Positions 47,437 through 55,889 of a stretch of DNA of 64,000 nucleotides are shown here, piece after piece (within the stretch, counting starts at the first letter, position 1; each line of letters opens with the position of its first letter). Origin of the DNA: Mastigocoleus testarum BC008 (GTDB lineage Bacteria > Cyanobacteriota > Cyanobacteriia > Cyanobacteriales > Nostocaceae). Under the pieces are notes generated by a model. The model worked only from the letters and a program-made list of their open reading frames with translations, searched no databases and was not told the DNA's origin. The position numbers were made by a program, and so were the translations under genes. The stretch spans positions 80,399-144,398 of the forward strand of contig NZ_LMTZ01000089.1 in NCBI RefSeq assembly GCF_001456025.1, in the 5' to 3' direction.

Positions 47437-48234
47437 CTACCATCGAAAACGAAAGGGGCAAGCACTTACTTCTGTTTGTTGCGTGAAATTTTCTTGTACC
47501 CTGACAGTTGGTTCTTCACTTCTTCTCCAAAGCTTCCGGAAAAAACTCCATAAAGAATTGTCTGTTTGTTTCTCATTTCCTCCATCCCCAGCAGATGTGG
47601 TCAACTTGGCGAAAAACTGGGTGTTGTCGAAATAATGTTCCACCGCCGAGATTTTTAGGTCTTCAGTTACCCGTGCAACGCTCATACCAATTATCTCTAT
47701 AGTTTCTCCTGTAGGACTATAGTCTTTATATGACCCAGTAAATGTTCCCCAATGTCGCCATTTAAATGCAATATTGGGCGGTCCAGAGTAAACTTCTAAG
47801 ACTTCCCATAGGAAACCTTTAGGGAAAGCGGTACGAAAAAGTCTTCCTGAAGATTCAAAAGTTTCTTCAGAAGCTTTATACGCATCAGTATCGCCAATAA
47901 ATAAGTTATAGGTTCCGCCCTTGACAACATCGTCAGCAGTATATTCTTTTCCACCATTACTACTCATACGAAAGCGGTCCCTAACCACCGATAACCATTG
48001 TTCGGGATTAGTTTTAAAGGAAACTTCCATCTCAAAGGTTCGTACCAAATTTTCTACGATCGCTTCTAGGGAGCCTTCTACATGATTACAAGTACTTTCT
48101 GCAGCGAGTCCAGCCTTAGATTCTGTATAGTCTGGAATTTTTCCACCACGCCATTGGTCGTTAGTGCTATGTGCGATCGCTTTATCTCTATCTTGTACCC
48201 AAACTGGAAGTTCGTTATTCTGTGTTGTGGTCAT
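47437..48234 (-). CDS. SnoaL/NTF2-like protein resembling plant pathogen-related protein
   Basis: 265 residues. The N-terminal ~70 residues have PVWVQDRDKAIAHSTNDQWRGG and the central part FPKGFLWEVLEVYSGPP then FKWRHWGTFTG; the C-terminus ends ACPFRFRW. From memory this arrangement matches the plant 'pathogen-related' protein family (a SnoaL/NTF2-like fold) more than typical bacterial SnoaL cyclases. The predicted ligand pocket is lined by VEVYSGPPNIAFKWRHW. No catalytic residues could be assigned, so function is unknown. It stands alone next to ycf54 with 93 bp between. Confidence 0.6.
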   Translation of the reverse strand: MTTTQNNELPVWVQDRDKAIAHSTNDQWRGGKIPDYTESKAGLAAESTCNHVEGSLEAIVENLVRTFEMEVSFKTNPEQWLSVVRDRFRMSSNGGKEYTADDVVKGGTYNLFIGDTDAYKASEETFESSGRLFRTAFPKGFLWEVLEVYSGPPNIAFKWRHWGTFTGSYKDYSPTGETIEIIGMSVARVTEDLKISAVEHYFDNTQFFAKLTTSAGDGGNEKQTDNSLWSFFRKLWRRSEEPTVRVQENFTQQTEVSACPFRFRW

Positions 48235-48783
48235 AGGAATTAGGAATCCTTACTTGCAGTTTTCTTGGATTTCGCAGTTAAGCCCCTCTTGTTCAGTTAA
48301 CAGTTACCAGTTAACAGTTAACAATTACCAGTTACCAGGTATCATGCAATGTGCTATCGTGAATGCAAAGAATTAACAGTTAATGCTTATACGCTTCATT
48401 AAGCCTCTGACTATATTTATATCCATCAAGATGAAAGCATCTGCTAACAGATAGCGAGCGGTTACCAGTTGACAGTTTATGATGTTCCACCATGCAGAAA
48501 TAGCTAACAGTGGACATTAGTAAATGGGTATTGAGGTTGACGATGAAAGTTATTTTTCTGTGATGTTAACTGTTCACTGTTAACTGTTAACTGACACCTG
48601 TTTGCTGTAAGTACGGAATAATTACAATTTGGTTAATATTTACACGAAGAGTTAACACCACTCTTTTCTCCTGTTCCAAAGTCCCTGTAACTTAAGTTTA
48701 CCGGAAATGTTGGGTATATTACGACGTTATTTGCTTTATGTTTATTTATTAAATGTTATGCCAAGTATTTAATATCGCACTTC
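48235..48783. other. Spacer with CAGTTAA-type heptamers
   Basis: 549 bases. From 48296 to 48337 the sequence repeats AACAGTT / ACCAGTT heptamers, with a short second patch near 48570-48595. No frame, RNA or terminator is convincing. Confidence 0.5.
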
Positions 48784-49671
48784 CTAACTATTCTTGAGAC
48801 TTGTGTTTTTTCTTGTGACACCAAAAGCAATTAAGTAAAATAAAGCACTTTCTATTAAAAACCAAAATATTAGCCACTGAGGATTACCTGTTTCTTTTAC
48901 AAACCAAATAGCCGGTACGGGTAGAGCCGAATCCTTGGTGGTGACAAATATATGCAAAAGATTATTTGCTGCATGAATACCTAAAGCCAATTCCAAGCGG
49001 TTATCTTTGAGGGTGACAAAGGAACAGAATACCCCAAAAGCAAAAAAGTAAAGAGCAACCCAAGCTGGACCCCTCTGGATTTCTGGGTTTGGTAGATGGG
49101 GAAGCATAAATAAAATGCCATTGATAAACATAAGTATCAATGGTTTTTTGGTAATTAAACTTAATCCTTGAATTAAATAGCCGCGAAAAAATAATTCTTC
49201 AGTAGAAGTTTGAATTGGAGTGAGTATTAATGCAAAAGGTAATAGAATCAGCCACTGAGAAGGTTGAAACGCAAATTCAAAGTTTTCTGGTTCCACAACA
49301 AAACCAATAATTGTCATTGAAGCAAGAATCAAAAACCAAGCTCCAAACCCTACAAACAAGCGCCGAAAATTTATTTTAGCTTCCGCACTTACTAACGTGA
49401 GAAATTTACGCTCGTGTAGAAACCTAACAGTTAAGAAGATTCCAACTGCAAAGAAAATGAAATTGATATTTTGAATTATGTAATTAATTGTTGAACGAGT
49501 TTTCAGAAACTCTTGTAATCTTGAAAGGTCTCCAACAACTAATGCAAAGAACATTAATGTAGCGATTGTACCAATAAAAATCCAACAAAATAAAATCAGC
49601 AATATTCCTAGGAAGTAGCGCCACAAAGCATTTTTCCCTTGTTTGGCAATTTCCAGATAACTTTGACTCAT
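48784..49671 (-). CDS. CPBP-family intramembrane metalloprotease
   Basis: 295 residues, eight or so spans. The Abi/CAAX motif is visible as STEELFFRGYL near residue 155 (EExxxR), then FMLPHLP (the following His motif) and GIHAANN (the third). These are glutamic-type membrane proteases of the Rce1/Abi group; target proteins are unknown, and in several bacteria relatives serve bacteriocin immunity or regulated proteolysis. The start is ATG 49669-49671. Confidence 0.87.
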   Translation of the reverse strand: MSQSYLEIAKQGKNALWRYFLGILLILFCWIFIGTIATLMFFALVVGDLSRLQEFLKTRSTINYIIQNINFIFFAVGIFLTVRFLHERKFLTLVSAEAKINFRRLFVGFGAWFLILASMTIIGFVVEPENFEFAFQPSQWLILLPFALILTPIQTSTEELFFRGYLIQGLSLITKKPLILMFINGILFMLPHLPNPEIQRGPAWVALYFFAFGVFCSFVTLKDNRLELALGIHAANNLLHIFVTTKDSALPVPAIWFVKETGNPQWLIFWFLIESALFYLIAFGVTRKNTSLKNS

Positions 49672-49984
49672 GGGTTATATCCGGTGTAGAGTTATTCTTG
49701 CTTATATGTCTCAGTATAAAGCCAGAGAAAATTTAAAAAAGTGTTCAAAAGATACATTAATACGCTGACTGTTTATAAGTACATGAAGAACTTTATAATT
49801 AACACTGAACGTTCAATGTAAATTAATTTAGATTAACAAAAGATGTTATTGAAAGAGTATTTATATTATAGGAAGGAACTATATCTATAATTTTTAAATG
49901 GCAGTGAAGCTAACTACAATAATTATAGGAATGATTCGGGATCGGTTATATATATTTTTGGCGTTGCATAATAGAGTGATGAAT

Positions 49985-50060
49985 AGAGGTATTGTTCTGG
50001 GTAATTGGTAATGGGTAATGGGTAATGGGTAATGGGTAATGGGTAATAGGTAATAGGTAA
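49985..50060. repeat. Heptanucleotide STRR (GGGTAAT/GGTAATA)
   Basis: About eight tandem GGGTAAT, GGTAATG and GGTAATA heptamers upstream of the Y-X repeat. The remainder of the 49672-50156 gap is AT-rich without other structure. Confidence 0.85.
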
Positions 50061-50067
50061 TAGCTGA

Positions 50068-50153
50068 TAACTGTAGCCCGTAAGGTAAGGGCGTGGCGTT
50101 AGTCATAAACTGTTAGCAAAGCGTGCGCGGTAGCGCATTAACTGTTAACTGAT
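50068..50153. repeat. Dispersed repeat, module order Y-X
   Basis: The same modules as at 44493 but in the order Y then X. Module Y here carries an extra GTAAG (GTAAGGTAAGGGC against GTAAGGGC), a 5-base tandem copy. The element ends three bases before the stop codon of the ABC-2 gene. Confidence 0.75.
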
Positions 50154-50156
50154 ATA

Positions 50157-50939
50157 TCAACTTGAAGCGCTGGTGTAGAAACGCAAAGCAAAGCGCCAAA
50201 ACCAAGTAGAAATCAAAAACAACAGTAACGCCAGTATTCCAGCACCAATAACCCAAGTAAATTCTCCTTGACCCAGCATCGTTTGGGCAGGAATAGTAGT
50301 TAAAAATGCTACCGGAACAACAAAAGTAAAAAATAATCTAAAAGTTGCGGGGTATGCAACCATCGGGTAACGTCCAGCTTCTAGCAATCCCCGTAAGACT
50401 TCAGTTGCATTATAGATTTTGACAAACCAAACGCTGGTTGCTCCCAGAATAAACCACAAGCTATAGAGCACTACCAAACCAAAAACAACTGGGATCAAAC
50501 CTAACAGATAGTTACCGATTCCCAAGCCTAAACGACTACCCGCATACCCAATAATAATTAGACCAAAAACTAAATCTGGTATTCCCCAAACCGAAATATT
50601 ATTAGTAGATAACCAAAACTGAGAACGGATTGGCTTCAATAAGATAAAATCGAGAGTTCCTTCCTGAACATGGCGAACAATACGGTTAAGATTAGGTGCT
50701 AAAAAGATTGCACTAAATCCCTGTAACAGGGTAAAAATTCCTACGACTATCAATGCTGATTCCCAATTCCAGCCGGTAAAGTTATATCCCATGCGGTAAA
50801 ACAAGAATAAACCAAATATACTGCCAGCAAGATTACCTAAGCTACTGAATATAGCCAAAAGAAAATTGACTCGATATTCCATCTCTGCAGCTAAAGCCGC
50901 ACCCCAAAATAATCTTAATACTCTGAAATATCTTGACAT
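50157..50939 (-). CDS. ABC-2 type membrane permease
   Basis: 260 residues with six spans. FSAIFLAPNLNRIVRHVQEGTLDFILLKPIRSQ is the cytoplasmic gate-helix region of ABC-2 exporters (DUF990-like). It would pair with an ATPase and often with a second permease, but none is adjacent here, so the complex is completed by genes elsewhere. The start is ATG 50937-50939. Divergent from exoD. Confidence 0.85.
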   Translation of the reverse strand: MSRYFRVLRLFWGAALAAEMEYRVNFLLAIFSSLGNLAGSIFGLFLFYRMGYNFTGWNWESALIVVGIFTLLQGFSAIFLAPNLNRIVRHVQEGTLDFILLKPIRSQFWLSTNNISVWGIPDLVFGLIIIGYAGSRLGLGIGNYLLGLIPVVFGLVVLYSLWFILGATSVWFVKIYNATEVLRGLLEAGRYPMVAYPATFRLFFTFVVPVAFLTTIPAQTMLGQGEFTWVIGAGILALLLFLISTWFWRFALRFYTSASS

Positions 50940-51118
50940 GAAAACAACAAAATCTTCGGTATAGTGTAAACTCGTGCTGTATTTAGGTTGTAGTGTATCT
51001 ACTAACTTTTTTATATGTACTAATTGTAAGATTTCTAGGACTAAAAAAATTTAAGTCTTTTTTAAAGTCTTGAATTAAAATCTCGAATTTATAGCACTTA
51101 ATACTATGGTCTTATACT

Positions 51119-51742
51119 ATGGCAAAACTTTCTAAAGAACTAAATCACTTTTTTTTTGAGGAACAACGACCTAACTACGTAACACTGGAAGATATTCTCC
51201 AAATAGCAGGTGACAGTATTTTTGGGTTTTTATTTGTTATTCTCTCCTTACCTTCAGCTTTACCTGTACCTGCACCGGGTTATTCCATTCCTTTTGGCAT
51301 ACTAATGTTAGTACTTGCTGTTCAGTTAATAATTGGGCGTCAAAAACCTTGGTTACCCCATAAAATGGCGAGTCACAAAATTAAGTTAGAAACAGTACAA
51401 AAGTTTCTGAAAGGAGGAATTCCTTGGTTACAAAAAATTGAAGCCATAACTCGTCCCCGTCTTCCCTATGTTTGTACTACAATCCCTGGAAGATTCATCA
51501 TTGGTATGGCGATCGCTTTAATGTCAATATTTATGATGATCCCGATCCCCGGCACTAATACCCTACCAGCAATTGGTATTTTTGTTGTTGGTTTTGGATT
51601 AATGGAAGATGATGGTGCAATTAGCTTGGGTGGTTTGGGTATTTGTTTAACAGCAATAGTTTTAATTGGTTCTATTTTCACTGCTGTGATTTGGGGTGGT
51701 TCCAGTTTGATCGATCAGATCAAAGTTTTGCTAGGACGGTGA
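51119..51742 (+). CDS. ExoD-family membrane protein
   Basis: 207 residues with four or more spans. LEDILQIAGDSIFGFLFVILSLPSALPVPAPGYS and IPGRFIIGMAIALMSIFMMIPIPGTNTLPAIGI are two related halves typical of the ExoD (exopolysaccharide synthesis) family. A direct role in polysaccharide synthesis is not proven in the family. The start is ATG 51119. The gene stands alone, followed by an STRR. Confidence 0.88.
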   Translation: MAKLSKELNHFFFEEQRPNYVTLEDILQIAGDSIFGFLFVILSLPSALPVPAPGYSIPFGILMLVLAVQLIIGRQKPWLPHKMASHKIKLETVQKFLKGGIPWLQKIEAITRPRLPYVCTTIPGRFIIGMAIALMSIFMMIPIPGTNTLPAIGIFVVGFGLMEDDGAISLGGLGICLTAIVLIGSIFTAVIWGGSSLIDQIKVLLGR

Positions 51743-51744
51743 TT

Positions 51745-51925
51745 GGTAATGAGTAATAAGTAACAAGTAATGAGTAATGAGTAATGAGTAATGAGTAATG
51801 AGTAATGAGTAATGAGTAATGAGTAATGAGTAACTTGTTAATCATTCCCCAATCCCCAATCGCAAATCCCTAATCCCCAATCGCCAATCCCTAATCCCCA
51901 ATCGCCAATCCCCAATCCCCAATCC
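51745..51925. repeat. STRR block: GAGTAAT heptamers then CCCCAAT units
   Basis: About ten GAGTAAT heptamers (51765-51833) are followed by a GC-richer series (AATCCCC / AATCGCC heptamers) to near 51925, immediately before the stop codon of the aldo/keto reductase. As at 42289, two unlike heptamer families lie back to back. Confidence 0.9.
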
Positions 51926-51930
51926 CCTAC

Positions 51931-52950
51931 TCAACGCCGATACTCGTCTCCACAATCACCAATCAACTGATATAAATCCTGTGATTTGCGGGATATTGCA
52001 TCGATGCGATTCAAGTCTTCCAAATCGAGTTGAAGGTTAAATATTTTGGAGTTATCTTCTATATGCTCGGATACGCTAAGTCTTGCTCCAATTATTACGC
52101 CGCCAACAGCAGGCTTATCTAAAATATAACGGGCTGCAACATTGGGAATACTAACTTGATGTTTTGCAGCAATTTCTTTAAGAGTAAGCAGTAATTCTTG
52201 AAATAGTTTCCAACCACCCCAAGCATCTATCATATTTTTGTATTTTCTCAAGCTGGTGGTATTTAGTCCCCAACTTTTTGGTTCGGGTTTACCAATATAG
52301 TTTTCTGATAATAAACCCCCACAAATAGTCCCATAGGTCAATAGTTTAATGTCATGTTCTTGACAATATTTAATCATGCTGACTTCGGGACGGCGGTCAA
52401 CAATGGAAAACTGTACTTGGTTAGAAACTATTTTGATCCCAGTGTCAGTAATAATTTGTAAGTGCTCAGTATCAAAATTAGTTAAAGCTAAATGTTTGAT
52501 TTTGCCCTCGGATTGCAAATCCGCCATATATTTCAGAGCATCTAAATAGTTTTTATCTCGATACTCCCACCAATGAAATTGCATTAGATCTATTGATGCT
52601 ACATCCATTCTTCTGAGGGAAATATTGATGTTTTTATCAACGATTTCTTTGGTGATGTTACCGGGACGAGGAACCCATTTAGTAAAAGCTTGCAGTTGAG
52701 ATAGAGCCTGTTCCCCACGACTATTAATTAACTGACGACGAAATTCACCGATAAAATCTTCCGCAGGACCATAGTGGTCAGCCAAATCCCAAGTAGTAAA
52801 GCCTGCATCCATATATTTGAACATCGATTGAATTGCAGGTTTGGGGTTGATGCGTCCATGTCCCCCAGAAACCTGCCACATTCCATTGAGAATACGACAA
52901 ATATTTAAGTCGGGAGTGAATTGTAAACGGCTAGATGCAGGTAATACCAT
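51931..52950 (-). CDS. Aldo/keto reductase
   Basis: 339 residues from ATG 52948-52950. Catalytic residues of the TIM-barrel family are visible: Asp and Tyr in WDLADHYGPAEDF, Lys in AFTKWVPRPGN and His in LMQFHWWEYRD. The phosphate-binding segment is near GGVIIGARLSVSEHIEDN. It reduces carbonyls with NADPH; the substrate is unknown. The nearest genes on the same strand are 1 kb away. Confidence 0.9.
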   Translation of the reverse strand: MVLPASSRLQFTPDLNICRILNGMWQVSGGHGRINPKPAIQSMFKYMDAGFTTWDLADHYGPAEDFIGEFRRQLINSRGEQALSQLQAFTKWVPRPGNITKEIVDKNINISLRRMDVASIDLMQFHWWEYRDKNYLDALKYMADLQSEGKIKHLALTNFDTEHLQIITDTGIKIVSNQVQFSIVDRRPEVSMIKYCQEHDIKLLTYGTICGGLLSENYIGKPEPKSWGLNTTSLRKYKNMIDAWGGWKLFQELLLTLKEIAAKHQVSIPNVAARYILDKPAVGGVIIGARLSVSEHIEDNSKIFNLQLDLEDLNRIDAISRKSQDLYQLIGDCGDEYRR

Positions 52951-53033
52951 GTTTTGCCAAGTCCTTTAGGGTCGAGTGTAAACCTACATACGAGTTTATC
53001 AGGCAAGGCAAAGCAAAAATTCAAGTCAAAATT

Positions 53034-53054
53034 CAAAAGTCAAAAGTCAAAAGT
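53034..53054. repeat. Left inverted repeat flanking the four-helix-bundle gene
   Basis: Three CAAAAGT heptamers in tandem (21 bases). The exact complement stands at 53481-53501. Confidence 0.85.
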
Positions 53055-53108
53055 AGGTGTTTAAGAACTTTTGTGTTAGGATAATGCCCGCTAATTTCAG
53101 TATTTAGC

Positions 53109-53474
53109 ATGAGTAGTCATACACCAATTTCATCGAGAACATTTGAATTTGCTGTTGGGGTCACAAAGCTTTGTTCATATTTAAATAAACAACCAGGTAC
53201 ATCCCGATTGTTAGCTAATCAATTATTTAGAGCAGGAACTTCAACAGGTGCTAATATCGAAGAATCTCGTTCCGCGCAGAGTGATAAGGATTTCATCAGT
53301 AAACAATCAATAGCTTTAAAAGAAGCTCGAGAAACAAAATACTGGCTAAGATTGTTAATTAAGTCAGAAATAATGACTGAGAAACAGGTGAATAATCTTA
53401 TTGATGAATGCGAACAAATAACTAGAATTATTGCTAAGTCGATTGTGACAACTAAAGAGAAGTTAAAAAAATAG
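53109..53474 (+). CDS. Four-helix-bundle protein (23S rRNA-intervening-sequence protein family)
   Basis: 121 residues from ATG 53109. The family core is visible as RTFEFAVGVTKLCSYLNK, QLFRAGTSTGANIEESRSAQSDKDFISK and ALKEARETKYWLRLLIKS, matching the S23/IVP helical bundle. Members are encoded inside intervening sequences of 23S rRNA genes or stand alone, as here; their function is unclear. This copy lies between perfect 21-base inverted repeats (53034-53054 and 53481-53501), and its stop is seven bases before the right one. There is no rRNA sequence in the window. Confidence 0.87.
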   Translation: MSSHTPISSRTFEFAVGVTKLCSYLNKQPGTSRLLANQLFRAGTSTGANIEESRSAQSDKDFISKQSIALKEARETKYWLRLLIKSEIMTEKQVNNLIDECEQITRIIAKSIVTTKEKLKK

Positions 53475-53480
53475 TTTTTG

Positions 53481-53501
53481 ACTTTTGACTTTTGACTTTT
53501 G
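53481..53501. repeat. Right inverted repeat flanking the four-helix-bundle gene
   Basis: Three ACTTTTG heptamers in tandem (21 bases), the exact complement of 53034-53054. An inner ~426-base span would be looped out if the arms paired. Confidence 0.85.
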
Positions 53502-53559
53502 ACTTCCGCGCAGCGGTTGACGTATCCAAAAACTTAAGTTTGACAAATGCCTGAAATCT

Positions 53560-54753
53560 TTATATGTTGCAGGCTACAGTTCTCGGCACGAGAGAAGAGA
53601 ACCATTTGAATTTGCCGCTGTTAATTGCCACCCTCTGCGGGAGCTGCCCCGTTCTTGACCCGTTGAGTGCTGTCTGTTCATAAGGAGTGAATTTCACATA
53701 ATCGTCATACCAACCTATAATAACCAAAAAGCTTTCATAGTCCTTTGTATCATTTAAATTAAACCCTTTCTTTTGTACTATACTCTTCTGGACACTAAAG
53801 CCAAATTTTCCGTTGGAATATTTGACCCAAAGCTCATCAATTTTTTTTAAATCTGGACAGGGAAAATTACCAATGGATTCTTTGTCAAAAGAACCCTCCC
53901 TTTCTCGTTTAGTTACTTTCAGCATGACTTTAAATGTTTCTTCGTCAGCTTCCTTCCAATTCCCTTGTTTTAGTAAGTTCTCTAGTTTCGAGTAGTCTGC
54001 GTTGAGTGACTCTGCGGGAGGTGCTTCTGGAGTTGGATTGGGTGAAGCTGTCTTTCTTGGGGTTGGTGGTTCTGGAGTCGCGGTGGGTGAAGCTGTCTTT
54101 CTTTGGGTTGGTTGTTCTGGAGTCTGGGTTGGAGTTTTGGTGGATGAAATCCTAGTACCTTTTGGTGGATATTGATTTCTCAGCACAATTCCCGTAGGAA
54201 CTCCTACCAACAATAATATGACCACGCCCCAAATGCTCGCGAACCATCTATTATTAAATGAAGGTGTATTAGTTGGTGATTTACCTCCAGAAGAACTGCT
54301 CGCTGTTGGTGATAAAGTTGTCTTCGAGCGTTCACTCTCAATACTTCTCACTAAGTTTTCAAAAGCACCTTTATCCCGGTAGTCCTGCCAATTTAAATCT
54401 CGCAAATTCACTCCTTGCTCTGGTAGTTGTAAATTAGGAATTTCACAATCATCTAGCTTGAGTGGAATCAAAAAGATTCTCCCAGGTGGCATTTGGGTAT
54501 ATTGGTTAAGAGCCAATCTCAACTCCTGTTGGATGTACCCTTCCTTATTCACAGACACATGTGAAAAGCAAGCAATGAAAATCTGACTTTGTTTGATAGC
54601 ATTCGGAATTTCGACCTGCCAATTCTGCCCAGGAAGAAGGTCTTTTTTATCCATCCAGGGTTTATAACCCTTCCTTTCGAGGCGTTTGTATATTTTCTCC
54701 ACTTCGGGCTTATCTTCACTAGCATGAGCGAGGAAAATCTGGGGTTGCTTCAT
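53560..54753 (-). CDS. TIR-transmembrane-GUN4 fusion protein
   Basis: 397 residues from ATG 54751-54753. Residues 4-140 are a TIR domain (QIFLAHASEDKPEVEKIY), with a conserved Glu (E77 in YIQQELRLAL) in the place of the NAD-hydrolase catalytic residue. A Ser/Thr-rich linker leads to one hydrophobic span at about 171-192, then a Thr/Pro repeat (PTPRKTASP twice). From about 253, DYSKLENLLKQGNWKEADEE, GNFPCPDLKKIDELWVKYS and GKFGFSVQ are the GUN4 porphyrin-binding fold. Reading: a sensor or receptor that couples a tetrapyrrole ligand to TIR output across the membrane (inference). The downstream TIR neighbour is ~78% identical over the TIR part. Confidence 0.85.
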   Translation of the reverse strand: MKQPQIFLAHASEDKPEVEKIYKRLERKGYKPWMDKKDLLPGQNWQVEIPNAIKQSQIFIACFSHVSVNKEGYIQQELRLALNQYTQMPPGRIFLIPLKLDDCEIPNLQLPEQGVNLRDLNWQDYRDKGAFENLVRSIESERSKTTLSPTASSSSGGKSPTNTPSFNNRWFASIWGVVILLLVGVPTGIVLRNQYPPKGTRISSTKTPTQTPEQPTQRKTASPTATPEPPTPRKTASPNPTPEAPPAESLNADYSKLENLLKQGNWKEADEETFKVMLKVTKREREGSFDKESIGNFPCPDLKKIDELWVKYSNGKFGFSVQKSIVQKKGFNLNDTKDYESFLVIIGWYDDYVKFTPYEQTALNGSRTGQLPQRVAINSGKFKWFSSLVPRTVACNI

Positions 54754-54860
54754 GTTAACTACTGCCAGACTCTGGAATTTCTATATGACCGTATTGATTG
54801 CTGCATGGCAATATTAGCACATTAAAATTCAACGATTCCGTGTTCTCATTTTTCGGTCAA

Positions 54861-55619
54861 TTAATAATTAGCGATGCTTTCTATACTTCTCACTAATTTT
54901 TCCAAAGCATCCGATTCACGGTAGTCCAACCAATGCAAATCTTGCAAATTCATCCCTAGCTCTGGTAATTGTAAAGGAGGAATTTCACAGTCGTCTAACT
55001 TAAGTGGAATCAAAAAGATTTTCCCAGGTGGCATTTGGGCATAGTGGTTAAGAGCCAATCTCAACTCCTTTTGCATGTAGCCTTGCTTACTAACAGATAT
55101 CTGTGAAAAGAAGGCAATGAAAATCTGACTTTGTTTAATAGCTTTCGGAGTTTCTTCGCGCCAATTCTGTCCAGGAAGAAGGTCTTTTTTATCCATCCAG
55201 GGTTTATAGCCCTTGTTTTCGAGGTGTTTGTATATTTTCTCCACTTCGGGCTTATCCTCATTAGCATGAGCGAGGAAAATTTGGATATGCTTGCTCAACT
55301 TAACTGATTGTTGTTCTTGGTGAGGTTTTTGCCTTATATTCGGCTGGACACTATTATCCTCAGGAGCAGCTAAATCTTTTAAGCTTTGGTTACCAGGGTT
55401 TTCCTCTCGTGCAGCATAAATTAATTTTTCAACCCAACCCTCAGCGTCTGCTGTTTTTATTAAGTTAAAAACAACTTCCTTTAAATTAGTTCCTCCAGCA
55501 ATTACGTCTAAATTTTTATTTAACTGAAACGCTAACATTTGCTCCAGCGAAGCTTTGCTAGGGAAAGCAGAAATTAAAGCATCTCGCAATTTTTGACGTT
55601 GCTCACCAGATAAAATCAT
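54861..55619 (-). CDS. EAD1-TIR fusion protein
   Basis: 252 residues from ATG 55617-55619. Residues 1-84 are EAD1 (LSGEQRQKLRDALISAFP, KNLDVIAGGTNLKEVV, EENPGNQSL), closely similar to the EAD1 of the FGE fusion at 23818. Residues 112-250 are a TIR domain, with GYMQKELRLAL containing the putative catalytic Glu. There is no span or signal. By family knowledge, EAD1 brings the effector to a partner bearing the same domain, and TIR is likely to act on NAD. It stands 107 bases upstream of the TIR-GUN4 gene on the same strand, so the two may be co-transcribed. Confidence 0.87.
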   Translation of the reverse strand: MILSGEQRQKLRDALISAFPSKASLEQMLAFQLNKNLDVIAGGTNLKEVVFNLIKTADAEGWVEKLIYAAREENPGNQSLKDLAAPEDNSVQPNIRQKPHQEQQSVKLSKHIQIFLAHANEDKPEVEKIYKHLENKGYKPWMDKKDLLPGQNWREETPKAIKQSQIFIAFFSQISVSKQGYMQKELRLALNHYAQMPPGKIFLIPLKLDDCEIPPLQLPELGMNLQDLHWLDYRESDALEKLVRSIESIANY

Positions 55620-55767
55620 ATTTTTTTTAATAACAATTGATTTCGCTTACGAAGATTAATTAGTTATAGAACTGAAATGGAGATGCATGTCTTCATTTTA
55701 AGACTTCTGCTAGCCCTTACAGAAACCCAGACACAAGATAAGTACTTAAACTAACACACCCTACCCA

Positions 55768-55816
55768 AGATTCTCAATCACCAATTACGAATTACGAACT
55801 ACGAATTACGAATTAA
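55768..55816. repeat. Small STRR (ACGAATT)
   Basis: Five to six heptamers ACGAATT with minor variants occur about 150 bp upstream of the ABC exporter start. Confidence 0.7.
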
Positions 55817-55889
55817 ACTATTCCGTATCACCCAAACATTCAGAAACTCCCCAAAAGCTGATACCGTCTAACAAAGGAAAATCTTTAGT

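Noticed and set aside
10792..54753. Direct functional link between chlD and the TIR-GUN4 protein
   Set aside because: They lie more than 40 kb apart with no shared operon. GUN4 domains occur in many cyanobacterial fusions not tied to Mg-chelatase.
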